The position numbers and the translations under genes are program-made. A model generated the notes under the pieces. The model made no database searches. It saw only the letters and a program-made list of their open reading frames with translations, and was not told the origin of the DNA. Below are positions 58,301 through 64,000 of a DNA stretch of 64,000 nt, in pieces. The stretch covers positions 16,716,496 through 16,780,495 of the forward strand of contig OZ024936.1 of NCBI GenBank assembly GCA_964017235.1, read 5' to 3'. Position 1 is the stretch's first letter, and every line of letters starts with the position of its first letter. The stretch comes from Sabellastarte sp. h YS-2021. Taxonomy: Eukaryota > Annelida > Polychaeta > Sabellida > Sabellidae.

Positions 58301-61300
58301 TTGGTTTTGAGCAAGGATACCATATTCTGTCCATCATGTATTTGTAGCCATGCTATGTCGTATCCAGTGTCTGGGCTTGTCAAGGAACTGGGCTACAAAT
58401 CCAGAGATTATGACCAGGACAAACCTCTCATAGTGAGTACTGCATGGCTAGGCTTAACTCTACAGTACTGTATACCAGTGTGGTCTAGTGTGTGATGTAG
58501 TTACCAGAAAACATGGAGGACTTAGGTTCAATTTCCTGTGAGCTATGTTTGATAATTATATTGCTGAACTACAGCGGTCCATTGTGAAATCGAAACTTGG
58601 CTAACATGGTCTAGTTGGTAACACACTTGCTTGGGAACATGATGGACCCGGGTTCAATCCCCTATAATAATCCATTACTCATGTGGTGCCTAAGTTTTAA
58701 CATTGTATCATGGAACGACATAGATCCATTGTGGCGTGAAACATGCTCTAGTTGGCAATACACTTGCCTAGGTGCCTAGAGGGCTTGGGTTCAAACCCAG
58801 GTACAGGTAATTACATGCTTGGGCAACCAATCAAATTGGACACCTAAGTTATTTGATTCTATACCCAGTCACAAGCTAAAGAACCTTGGTACTTTGATAA
58901 ATGGTCATCCCACAGTCTCTGTTTTTCAACTAGGAGAATGCCAGTCAATATACTTTTGCTGTGTCTGGGATAAGTCAAATAAGGTTTTAAGTCTTGCAGT
59001 TAGGAGATATTATGCTGAGTATAACTAGTATATCATACAAAAACACCCAAGTTTCCAGAAAAAAAACAAAAAAAAAAGGTCATCAACAATATCTGAATTT
59101 GTCGATGAAAGTATATTACCCAATGGTCTGGTAGATTTGTTTTATTTTTTCTTGGCAGAGAGGAAGGTGAATGTTTCACAGCACAGACTTTTGATTACAT
59201 CTACAATCAGTCCTAAACCTTTAATCTAAGCATTCTGATATAACCCATTAGGATGTCGTGAATGTATCATAAATCTTAAAGTACATGAAAACCTAGAAAA
59301 CACTCTTAGACAGCCGGATATCCCACATTGTAATTTCACCCAAATATTCCTTTTAGAAAAAATTTTAATCCTTGTATCCAGATAACATATCGGCCATACG
59401 CACATGAAGAATTTCAGAAAGAATTGTTCATTGTTTTTTGGGGTTTTTTTTGGGCGGGGGTGGTGGTGGTGGGGATCTAAACAATGACATCAAAATAATT
59501 GAAAATGGGACTGTAGAAAATTCGGAATTTTTTTCTATTGTATCTAGACTATTATCTGTGGTTCTATCTTTCCCCAAATTTAATCAGTTCTTCCTTTGAC
59601 TAGGCCATACGCACATGAACAATTTCATAAAAAGACATTCAGTAGTTTTAGAGTAATTGTGAACACAGAAAGACAGACAGACAGGCAGACAGACAGGCAG
59701 GCAGGCGGCACGCAGGCAGGCTGGTAGGCAGGCAGACAGACAGACAGACAGACAGAGACAGGCAGACAGACAGACACATAGACAAATGAATGCACTCTTT
59801 GCCGGAGGTAATTAGATAACTCAATACTCCAGAATTAAGAACACTTTCTCTATAAAACAAAAATGGTATGTTCCTTCTTACAATTCCAGCCTCATGGCCT
59901 CAGTGTTGCCATCACCGCCCCTGCAGCATTGAACTTCACCGCACCCATGAGTCCTGGCAGACATCTGGAGGCTGCAGAGTTACTGGGTGAGAAAGTTCAA
60001 CACTCTGTAAGAGGAAATAATAAAGACATTAATTCTAATTCTAGTAGGACCTTTATAGTGCTTAATCTCTATTATCATTATACAGAGAAGCAGAAATCCA
60101 TAATCATATCACCAGAGATATTGGAGGGATCAGCACCACGGAGAAAAACCAGGACAAAGCCAGAAACTAGGGTGGGTATGCTTCTGCAAATAGATAGGTT
60201 TTCAACGTCTTTCTGAATAGTGGACAGAAGTGGACGAACGTAGATCATCAGGCAAATCATTCCAGTCTTTTGAGTATCATATGCCAAGCTGAGGCTAAAA
60301 TGCTTAGTAGACTCATATACTGATGAGGCAAAGTGTGGGACCTCCAGCACCACACCATTGGCTTGACTTCTACTGTGTCTGGGTTTAAGAAAAGGTACAA
60401 AATATTTAGGATAGTCACTATGTAGGAACTTGTACACCAGCAAGGCAATCTTTAATACAGAGTGATGTTCAGTAGGCTGCCAATGGAGAGTCTTTCTAGC
60501 AAGAGTGATGTGTGAGTACTTGGTGGTATAAAACTGTTCTGGACACATTGCAGCTTATGAAGATCAAGAGCAGAGAAACTCCTAAACAAGGAATTACAGT
60601 AGTCGTGTCTATTACCAACCAAAGCATTTGCAGCCATAAGAACAGCATTACCTGCCAGATAGCCTCTGAGACACTTAAGATCCCAGATTTGTGAAAAATA
60701 AGACTTACAGACTTGCAGGTGTTCTGAACATGCCTCAAGAAAGAGAAATCAGTGTCAACCATACACCAAGGTTCCTGACCGCCTCAGCAAAAGAGACAAA
60801 TTTGCCAAGAATACTGACTGAGAAAAAAAAGCTGATGAGTTCCATTTTATACAGATTTAACTTCAGCTCGTTAGCAGACAACCACATTTTGACATGATCT
60901 TATCAGTTTTGTAACTTGTCAAAAGGCCTGAGAAAGATTCCCTGAAAGCAAAATAATGATTTGGACAACTTCAGGTGTATATCAAATCTCTCTCTTGTAT
61001 AACTGATATTGCAGAAGCAAAGTTTTGATTTGTAAAACTCTCAGGTTGCTTACACCTAGTTTCCACAGTTCCGTACTGGCCTCATGCGTTATGTAGGAGC
61101 TGTACTTGTGTAACTTACCTGGGCTCGTTGGTGACTCTATTCCATGTATTCCATGTCTTGGTAGTCCCTATAAGGTTTTATAAGTCAGGATTCATATTCA
61201 GATAGGATTCATTCATCACAGCACAGACCACCTTGCCAGATTTCAACAAGTAGGAGTGGTCTGGGAGGAGGCAGAATGGCTGTACGGCTAGGCTACTTAT

Positions 61301-62530
61301 TTTTAAAAATGTACTACCAAGATACAGGTTTTATTTACGGGCAGATGTGGAGCAAGTTGTTAAGACTACACAGAAAAATGTACCTTATGAAAGTAAGATT
61401 GGACATCCCAATGTTCTAAAAATGATATGATGTAATAACCAAAATGCAAATTTGTAGAGCACATATTGCTGAACAAAATTTGGGGCAGATTTTGAAGCCA
61501 AACTCTAATGTGTACAATTTAGATAACAAAATAAAAAAATATGAGTCATTGATGACTGCAACAAACATTCTTCTTTGTTCTTCTCAGTTTACAGAGGGGA
61601 GCTCTCTAGTCCAGGGTCTTATTCCTGGCCTGACCTGAAATAGGAAAGTTGGTAGATTTTGAAAATGCAAAATGTTGACCAATTGGTATGCACTACTTTC
61701 CCTCCATCCCCTCGTCTACCCGTCATGGTATGACACATGGAATGTGTTGAAAGTGGTGTTAAACTCAAAAAAACCTATCAGTCAAAAGTCATTTTGCACA
61801 ATAAACTTCTGAAATATTACCATTTTAGCATAAAACAATCTAGAGATTGACAACCAAATCAAGTTTGTGACAGGTAAAAAGGACATTTCTCTCTCAGTGA
61901 ACATTTATTTCAACATAATTAAACACACCAGCTTGAGAAAGGTAAATTAAAAAGTTGCTGCCAAAAGACTTTGATGGCAATGATAGCTTGGCTCCCATAT
62001 GGCTGGACGTAACTCCTTCCGCAGATCTATTTTATAACTAACAGTCCAACATTAAAACACTTGGGTGATACAACAGACTCTAAAAACTGCCATATGTGCT
62101 AGCATTTTAAGATTTAAAATAATGATAAATTTCACAAAAGCATAGTTGTAGGGAATCAATCAAGGCATATCTTTGCACAATGGCACATATTAGATACTTT
62201 TTAGATAGTGCCACTGAGCAAGTACTTAAAACGTGAAATCAAATTACTTAATGGCAGTATAGAAGATATCATACCTTTACAATGGAAAATTGAAAGAGAT
62301 CATATGAGTTATATGAAGTTAAAATATTGGTGTTTTCAAATAAGTGTTCTAGTTACCCTTGTTCTGTTCCAGGTGCTGATATCAGTAATGCCAAACAGGC
62401 AGATGCTGGTAAAATACTGGCTGACGTGGCCAAACAATACCTGTATGACATGGATGTTGATGATGGGCTGAAATCTCTTGGTTTCACACCAGACCACATC
62501 CCTGCCTTGGTGAAAGGCACACTACCTCAG
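40265..62530 (+). CDS. ADHFE1: Gene 2: hydroxyacid-oxoacid transhydrogenase (3' partial)
   Basis: Thirteen exons join in phase to 442 residues. This mitochondrial iron-type (group III) alcohol dehydrogenase couples oxidation of 4-hydroxybutyrate to succinate semialdehyde with reduction of 2-oxoglutarate to D-2-hydroxyglutarate. Seen here: [12 protein letters not shown] (nucleotide loop, exon 6), [12 protein letters not shown] (exon 7), metal ligands Asp242 and His246 in GFDVFCHALES (exons 8-9), His330 in [11 protein letters not shown] and His359 in PHGLS. Exon count and residue positions closely match the vertebrate enzyme of about 467 residues. The last coding exon of about 25 residues lies beyond 64,000. 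The N-terminus ([18 protein letters not shown]) is basic and hydroxylated, consistent with mitochondrial import. Confidence 0.96.
40537..40680 (+). repeat. Dispersed repeat shared with gene 1 last intron
   Basis: gaaataccagtgaacgccc, ccttgacctctaac and ggcatttactggtag match the complement of 13,077-13,200. Confidence 0.65.
41152..41290 (-). mobile_element. Family-2 element fragment
   Basis: agagcacttaaagagcacag followed by acctctgccaatg is the inverted end of the family seen complete at 52,799. It stops at a C homopolymer. Confidence 0.55.
42123..42157 (+). CDS. ADHFE1: ADHFE1 exon 2
   Basis: 35 nt between ttctgtttcag and ATAG|gtgagt. It reads (G)[11 protein letters not shown], matching the C-P-x-H-S segment after the targeting peptide in vertebrate ADHFE1. 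Confidence 0.8.
42345..42527 (-). repeat. tRNA-derived SINE, inverted
   Basis: gtggatagttggaagg-like tail side, gcagaggaaaccagtacata body, cacgatttgaactctg (B box complement) and gtgttaccactgg (A box complement). Confidence 0.82.
43125..43480. repeat. 41-42-bp minisatellite, about 8.5 copies
   Basis: aaatcatgccaaatgca(t/c)cc then aacccagatgcaagatccc recurs with catgcc at 43143, 43184, 43226, 43268, 43310, 43351, 43392 and 43433. The open frames across it are artefacts of the 42-bp period. Confidence 0.95.
43715..43820 (+). repeat. SINE fragment
   Basis: cagtttacagtgcagaatc, tgtactggtttccactgcc and tacaatgtgttgaagg match the 3' half of the 49,312 family. Confidence 0.7.
44044..44099 (+). CDS. 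ADHFE1: ADHFE1 exon 3
   Basis: Acceptor ttttcccag, donor CAA|gtgagt. It reads (G)[18 protein letters not shown], the -YAFE/Q segment before the catalytic domain. Ends in phase 0. Confidence 0.88.
44715..44985. repeat. ACTTATTTTGTATCA motif cluster in both orientations
   Basis: Degenerate copies of gacttattttgtat occur at about 44,715, 44,738, 44,757, 44,780, 44,798 and 44,819, and inverted copies (atacaaaataagt) at about 44,913-44,945, then again forward. The set can fold into several stem-loops. Origin not recognised. Confidence 0.75.
46248..47458. mobile_element. 1.2-kb non-autonomous DNA element with 22-bp TIRs
   Basis: gggccgatttcatgaaaggt at 46,248 pairs with acctttcatgaaatccaccc ending at 47,458, 20 of 22 bases matching. 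Subterminal inverted segments (ggctcagct..., agcccagtggctcaacc) extend the symmetry. No transposase frame; no clear target duplication. Confidence 0.75.
47726..47779 (+). CDS. ADHFE1: ADHFE1 exon 4
   Basis: Reads [18 protein letters not shown], 18 codons in phase 0 between ttttttcag and ATG|gtgagt. NIRYG-x-x-VTKEVGM is diagnostic for ADHFE1. Confidence 0.95.
47858..48065 (-). repeat. tRNA-derived SINE, inverted
   Basis: tttatttatttagtgtttta tail, gtagttggaagggtggagg and gccgaccaacggcaagcaac body, gatcgggattcaaactatg B box complement. The tRNA head is truncated. Confidence 0.85.
48300..48440 (+). repeat. SINE of the second family
   Basis: ggcatccaatcatagactt, tggtttctactcccac, cctggctgttgaacgagat and gtaaaacaccaacttt. 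It is the uninterrupted relative of the outer SINE at 17,386. Confidence 0.7.
48523..48677 (+). CDS. ADHFE1: ADHFE1 exon 5
   Basis: Starts [20 protein letters not shown] and ends VGIEPTDDR. The donor CAG|gttggg is unusual at positions +3 to +5, but the phase to exon 6 fits. Confidence 0.93.
48838..49140 (+). repeat. Partial copy of the 52,318-52,752 inverted-repeat element
   Basis: cccctttcacactacagatg then caaaacacccctgtccttca matches the complement of 52,752 inward, through aaattttaaaatgcttaaaa. Confidence 0.7.
49312..49545 (+). repeat. tRNA-derived SINE, best-preserved copy
   Basis: Pol III A box region ggtggcagagtggtaacact, B box gggttcggttcccgg, body gcttgccgttggccagcag, cagtttacagtacagaacc and tgtactggtttcctctgcc, then an A-rich tail ccaaataaaataaatt. 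Reference copy for others in the window. Confidence 0.92.
50252..50448 (+). CDS. ADHFE1: ADHFE1 exon 6
   Basis: Begins (S)[16 protein letters not shown] and holds the nucleotide-binding GGGS loop and DYVNAPIGK. The acceptor is attgtttacag and the donor GCAG|gtaagt. Confidence 0.95.
50728..51835 (-). mobile_element. Family-2 element interrupted by a TIR element
   Basis: Starts tgtagagtgcaggcctctgc and resumes after the insertion with gtttcacacaaaaaaacatt, then caaacaaacagacaaac and ctttgctggagg. The interruption is at 50,904-51,706. Confidence 0.7.
50904..51706. mobile_element. AAACGTTT-rich TIR element, complete copy 2
   Basis: Terminal inverted repeats CCCAGTAAACATT (50,904) and AATGTTTACTGGG (ending 51,706) are perfect over 13 bp. 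A possible AAA target duplication flanks it. The 803-bp interior holds no gene and is studded with AAACGTTT octamers. It shares most of its length with 24,980-25,718. Confidence 0.88.
52318..52752. mobile_element. Inverted-repeat element (MITE-like)
   Basis: The left arm (ggcggtataagccatggtta, atgcccctgtcctta) is the imperfect complement of the right arm (aaggacaggggtgttttgcc, ggctataccacctttagtgt). Ends are near catcac and gtgtgacagg. No coding capacity. Confidence 0.65.
52799..53100 (-). mobile_element. Family-2 element, near complete
   Basis: agagcactcggagagcacag then acctctgccaag at the left, gatagtgatccggatcacac inside, a caaacaaacaaacc tract and cctccttggcggaggtaatg at the right. This is the clearest copy in the window. 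Confidence 0.75.
53712..53789 (+). CDS. ADHFE1: ADHFE1 exon 7
   Basis: Reads (V)[18 protein letters not shown] and on to AKT. The acceptor is tgtgttttag and the donor ACAG|gtatgt. It ends in phase 1. Confidence 0.95.
53790..54756. other. ADHFE1 intron 7 with a 243-bp tandem duplication
   Basis: Includes two copies of a 243-bp segment, 54,321-54,563 and 54,564-54,806, the second running into true exon 8. Confidence 0.8.
54321..54806 (+). repeat. Tandem duplication spanning the exon 8 acceptor
   Basis: gtccaataaccagagtctca starts at 54,321 and at 54,564. The copies are near identical (about 95%) through the intron, the tttgcag acceptor and the first ~50 bases of exon 8. Confidence 0.93.
54512..54562 (+). 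pseudogene. Duplicated, donor-less 5' half of ADHFE1 exon 8
   Basis: After a copied acceptor (tatgtttgcag) the frame reads (G)[15 protein letters not shown], like exon 8, then runs into duplicated intron (atatggtccaataacc) with no GT donor at the expected place. If recognised by the spliceosome it would compete with the real acceptor at 54,756. Confidence 0.85.
54757..54862 (+). CDS. ADHFE1: ADHFE1 exon 8
   Basis: Reads (G)[17 protein letters not shown] and ends TGFDVF(C). It holds metal ligand Asp242, and its donor is CTG|gtaagt. Its first half also occurs 245 bp upstream as a duplicated pseudo-exon. Confidence 0.95.
54863..55318. other. ADHFE1 intron 8
   Basis: 456 bp, no repeat recognised. 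Confidence 0.6.
55319..55471 (+). CDS. ADHFE1: ADHFE1 exon 9
   Basis: Begins (C)[11 protein letters not shown] with metal ligand His246, and includes [14 protein letters not shown] and VISKYFRR. The acceptor is cttttcag and the donor ACG|gtaagg. Confidence 0.95.
55472..56875. other. ADHFE1 intron 9
   Basis: Mostly the TIR element at 55,868-56,768. Confidence 0.65.
55868..56768. mobile_element. 0.9-kb DNA element with CAGGGGCGTAGGAA ends
   Basis: The left end caggggcgtaggaa pairs with ttcctacgcctatg at 56,755-56,768 (12 of 14). A short CATAC direct repeat flanks it. A CGGGGGCG...CGCCCCCG hairpin lies at 56,715-56,742. The small open frames inside show no transposase motif. Confidence 0.72.
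56876..56974 (+). CDS. ADHFE1: ADHFE1 exon 10
   Basis: Reads (R)[17 protein letters not shown] and [12 protein letters not shown]. The acceptor is ctattgtcag and the donor TTAT|gtaagc. Confidence 0.95.
56975..58347. other. ADHFE1 intron 10
   Basis: Carries a SINE with target duplication (57,349-57,535) and a block at 57,572-57,670 related to the duplicated intron 7 sequence. The rest is unassigned. Confidence 0.6.
57349..57535 (-). repeat. tRNA-derived SINE, inverted, with 14-bp target duplication
   Basis: Flanked by gtaaacatcctcta at 57,335-57,348 and 57,536-57,549. The body (cattcaacagccagggtc, ccaccgggcatcagcaagt) is close to the copy at 3,873. About 35 bases of its 5' (tRNA) end are missing. 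Confidence 0.93.
58348..58432 (+). CDS. ADHFE1: ADHFE1 exon 11
   Basis: Reads (I)[15 protein letters not shown] and ends DQDKPLI. It holds metal ligand His330. The acceptor is tatttgtag and the donor ATA|gtgagt. A tandem tRNA-like repeat starts about 50 bp downstream. Confidence 0.94.
58481..58815 (+). repeat. Tandem tRNA-like (SINE head) repeat, 3 copies
   Basis: tggtctag-type A box motifs at 58,481, 58,607 and 58,744 are each followed about 45 bases later by a B box (taggttcaatttcc, gggttcaatcccc, gggttcaaaccca). Spacing is 126 and 137 bp, joined by aacatagatccattgtg-like linkers. Confidence 0.7.
59340..59815 (-). mobile_element. Family-2 element with internal duplication
   Basis: gccatacgcacatgaagaat and gccatacgcacatgaacaat (59,393 and 59,604) show a 211-bp internal repeat. 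It ends ctttgccggaggtaatt. Confidence 0.6.
59664..59780. repeat. (GACA)/(CAGG) microsatellite
   Basis: gacagacagacaggcagac-type tract of about 115 bp. The minus-strand Cys/Leu/Ser-rich frame through it is not a gene. Confidence 0.95.
59890..59986 (+). CDS. ADHFE1: ADHFE1 exon 12
   Basis: Reads [19 protein letters not shown], then [11 protein letters not shown], and holds metal ligand His359. The acceptor is acaattccag and the donor CTGG|gtgaga. Confidence 0.95.
60027..60800 (-). mobile_element. LINE 3' part (CR1/L2-like), inverted
   Basis: The complement encodes [20 protein letters not shown], then [20 protein letters not shown], the thumb region after the RT core, then a Pro/Arg-rich C-terminus and a 3' UTR ending cactataaaggtcc. 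At least two frame changes (near 60,535 and 60,275). It is 5' truncated and inactive. Confidence 0.85.
61600..61780 (+). repeat. SINE fragment
   Basis: ccagggtcttattcctggcc (B box region), cctgaaataggaaagttgg, ctacccgtcatggtatgac and gttgaaagtggtgttaaac. Strongly diverged. Confidence 0.7.
62373..62530 (+). CDS. ADHFE1: ADHFE1 exon 13
   Basis: Reads (G)[17 protein letters not shown], then [12 protein letters not shown] and [11 protein letters not shown]. The donor is CAG|gtgagt. The following exon, expected to start near ERVTK, was not found before 64,000. Confidence 0.95.
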
Positions 62531-64000
62531 GTGAGTCATTGCAGTGCTAAAATAATTCTGATTATATCTACACTTTTTTATAGCACTTAATATCCCCATA
62601 ACGAAAATGGTCTCTAAAGTATGTCGCCACCAAGCTAGTCAGCCAATTTCAGTATCCAGGGACAGAAGAAAGGCCAAACACCACAGAGAATGCCAGTGTA
62701 TGATTAAGACTAAGGTGTACATGCCTAGGTGGGCAGATAGGTTTTAAGCTGCTTTCTGAAAGGGGCTAGCTGGGGGGGGGGGGGGGGGGGGCAGCACGAA
62801 TCTTATCAAGAAGGGCATTCAACAACAGTGAGAACACCAAAAGCAAAGCTACAGAAAATCATTTTTTTATGGACAGAAGAGCTTTCTCCATCTGATGACA
62901 CATATAGACTGGTATGCACATAGATCACATGTTCCAACAGTTGCATAGCAACCACATGTTCAACCTTTTTTAATAAGGAAATGAGGCTGGATACAAGGTA
63001 ATGGTTCTTTAGATCATCAGCTGGAAGAGTAACGTTCTAGATAAGAGGAGTAAATTTATAACCGTCACCAGCAGGTACATCGACAGGGATGTTGAAGCCA
63101 CCACAAATGTTATACGCAGAATTGATGGATGCTGAAATAAGTCAGTGCACTGTGAGAGATATGTTAGTACCTTGGTAAGCTATGTTACACTGACAGAAAG
63201 GTACCCAACACCAAATAATTTACTACACTGACAGCAATGTGCACTTGGCCAAGTTAGTCATGACACTTTCATAAGTTATTAAAATACTGAAAGGTAAACT
63301 TTACAAAATATAAGTTATGGCACTATAATAAGTATTGAAAGGCAAGCTGCAGTATGTTACTCATAACACTGGTGAAATGTACACTGTTTCAAATAAGTTA
63401 TGACACTGATAAAATATACACCACCCCAAATGAGTTGTTGCTCTAATGGAATGTACATCACCCCAAATAAGTTATTACCCTGACGGAATGTTCTCCTACA
63501 GAATCATAACCAACTAGCATACGCTGCTGTTATAAATATCAACTAGCCATGCATACAACTTATCAGGCAAACAGCTGGTCATGTATACGACTGACCATGC
63601 ATATCACTGACCATACTTACACCTGCCGAATCATTCAACTGCCACTGTAGACAACTCCTCGTGCATACAACTGTTCTTGCTGATTTGAAATATAAAAGGT
63701 GATGAGTGGTTCAATTGCGATCAATATAAATACTTAAATACAGGCAAATCTGTACATGTGATCCCTCTCAAATGGTCACCACTTGTCAGTAGTGACCGTA
63801 TTTATCCCCCTAAGAAATTTAGATACACAATATAACCAGAAAAGTGACCACACCTTAGCAGGGACTATAGACCACTAAGCTAATTCACGGGTACACATAA
63901 TAAGATCTAAAGGAACCACATTAGGGATTAAAACCTAATATAGGCAGTAATAATCATATATGGTGAATTGTCGTTTCCACATACAATACTTAATACTTTT
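62531..64000. other. ADHFE1 last intron, partial
   Basis: No last exon was found. Contains a LINE 3' tail (62,570-62,820), a G homopolymer (about 62,774-62,791) and a loose ~55-bp repeat of caccccaaataagtta blocks at 63,180-63,490. Confidence 0.6.
62570..62820 (-). repeat. LINE 3' tail, inverted
   Basis: tttttatagcacttaatatc matches the complement of the LINE 3' ends at 24,441 and 60,050, and continues into ttttaagctgctttctgaaa. Confidence 0.55.

Larger units (their letters stand above)
58433..59889. other. ADHFE1 intron 11
   Basis: Holds tandem tRNA-like heads (58,481-58,815), a family-2 element (59,340-59,815) and a GACA-rich microsatellite (59,664-59,780). Confidence 0.65.
59987..62372. 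other. ADHFE1 intron 12
   Basis: Holds an inverted LINE (60,027-60,800) and a SINE fragment (61,600-61,780). 60,900-61,590 and 61,790-62,370 show nothing recognised. Confidence 0.6.

Noticed and set aside
59648-59860. Cys/Leu/Ser-rich small protein on the - strand
   Set aside because: Product of the GACA/CAGG microsatellite.
63502-63545. Candidate last ADHFE1 exon after ctcctacag
   Set aside because: It reads NHNQLAYAAVININ and a stop, with no similarity to the expected ERVTK-type C-terminus.

Overview
This window is animal nuclear DNA: AT-rich, with GT-AG introns, low coding density and many dispersed repeats. The repeat mix (tRNA-derived SINEs, CR1/L2-like and Tx1-like LINE pieces, a DIRS element, and Helentron-like elements with satellite cores) fits a marine lophotrochozoan, most likely a mollusc. 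That assignment is inference from repeat style and gene content, because no species marker is present.

Two host genes are supported, both on the + strand and both cut by the window edges. Gene 1 (325-13,595, 5' end missing) encodes a secreted or extracellular protein with CUB, EGF-like and von Willebrand A domains, a long Thr/Ser mucin-like linker and a Cys-rich tail. Its CUB domain has two alternative middle exons (1047-1171 and 2032-2165) in identical phase. Including both would shift the frame, which is the pattern of mutually exclusive splicing. Gene 2 (40,265-62,530, last exon beyond the window) is ADHFE1, the mitochondrial hydroxyacid-oxoacid transhydrogenase. Thirteen exons join in phase to 442 residues, and the NAD-loop and all four metal ligands are present. 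A 243-bp tandem duplication in intron 7 has copied the 5' half of exon 8 as a donor-less pseudo-exon.

Layout: 0.3-5.4 kb, CUB and EGF exons. 5.9-11.26 kb, one large Helentron-like element filling an intron; it carries about 20 copies of a 155-bp satellite and then a 146-bp satellite, and ends about 25 bp before the vWA exon. 11.3-13.6 kb, vWA, mucin and Cys-rich exons. 13.6-40.2 kb, intergenic, built from LINE tails, two smaller Helentron-like elements, a nested SINE pair, a Tx1-like LINE, an AAACGTTT-rich TIR element, a broken DIRS retroelement (about 26.2-32.4 kb) and a 20-bp minisatellite. 40.3-62.5 kb, ADHFE1 with introns full of SINEs, LINE tails, TIR elements and minisatellites. 62.5-64 kb, the ADHFE1 last intron.

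No operon-like or functional link between the two genes is visible. No CRISPR array, rRNA gene or convincing functional tRNA gene was found; the tRNA-like segments belong to SINEs.
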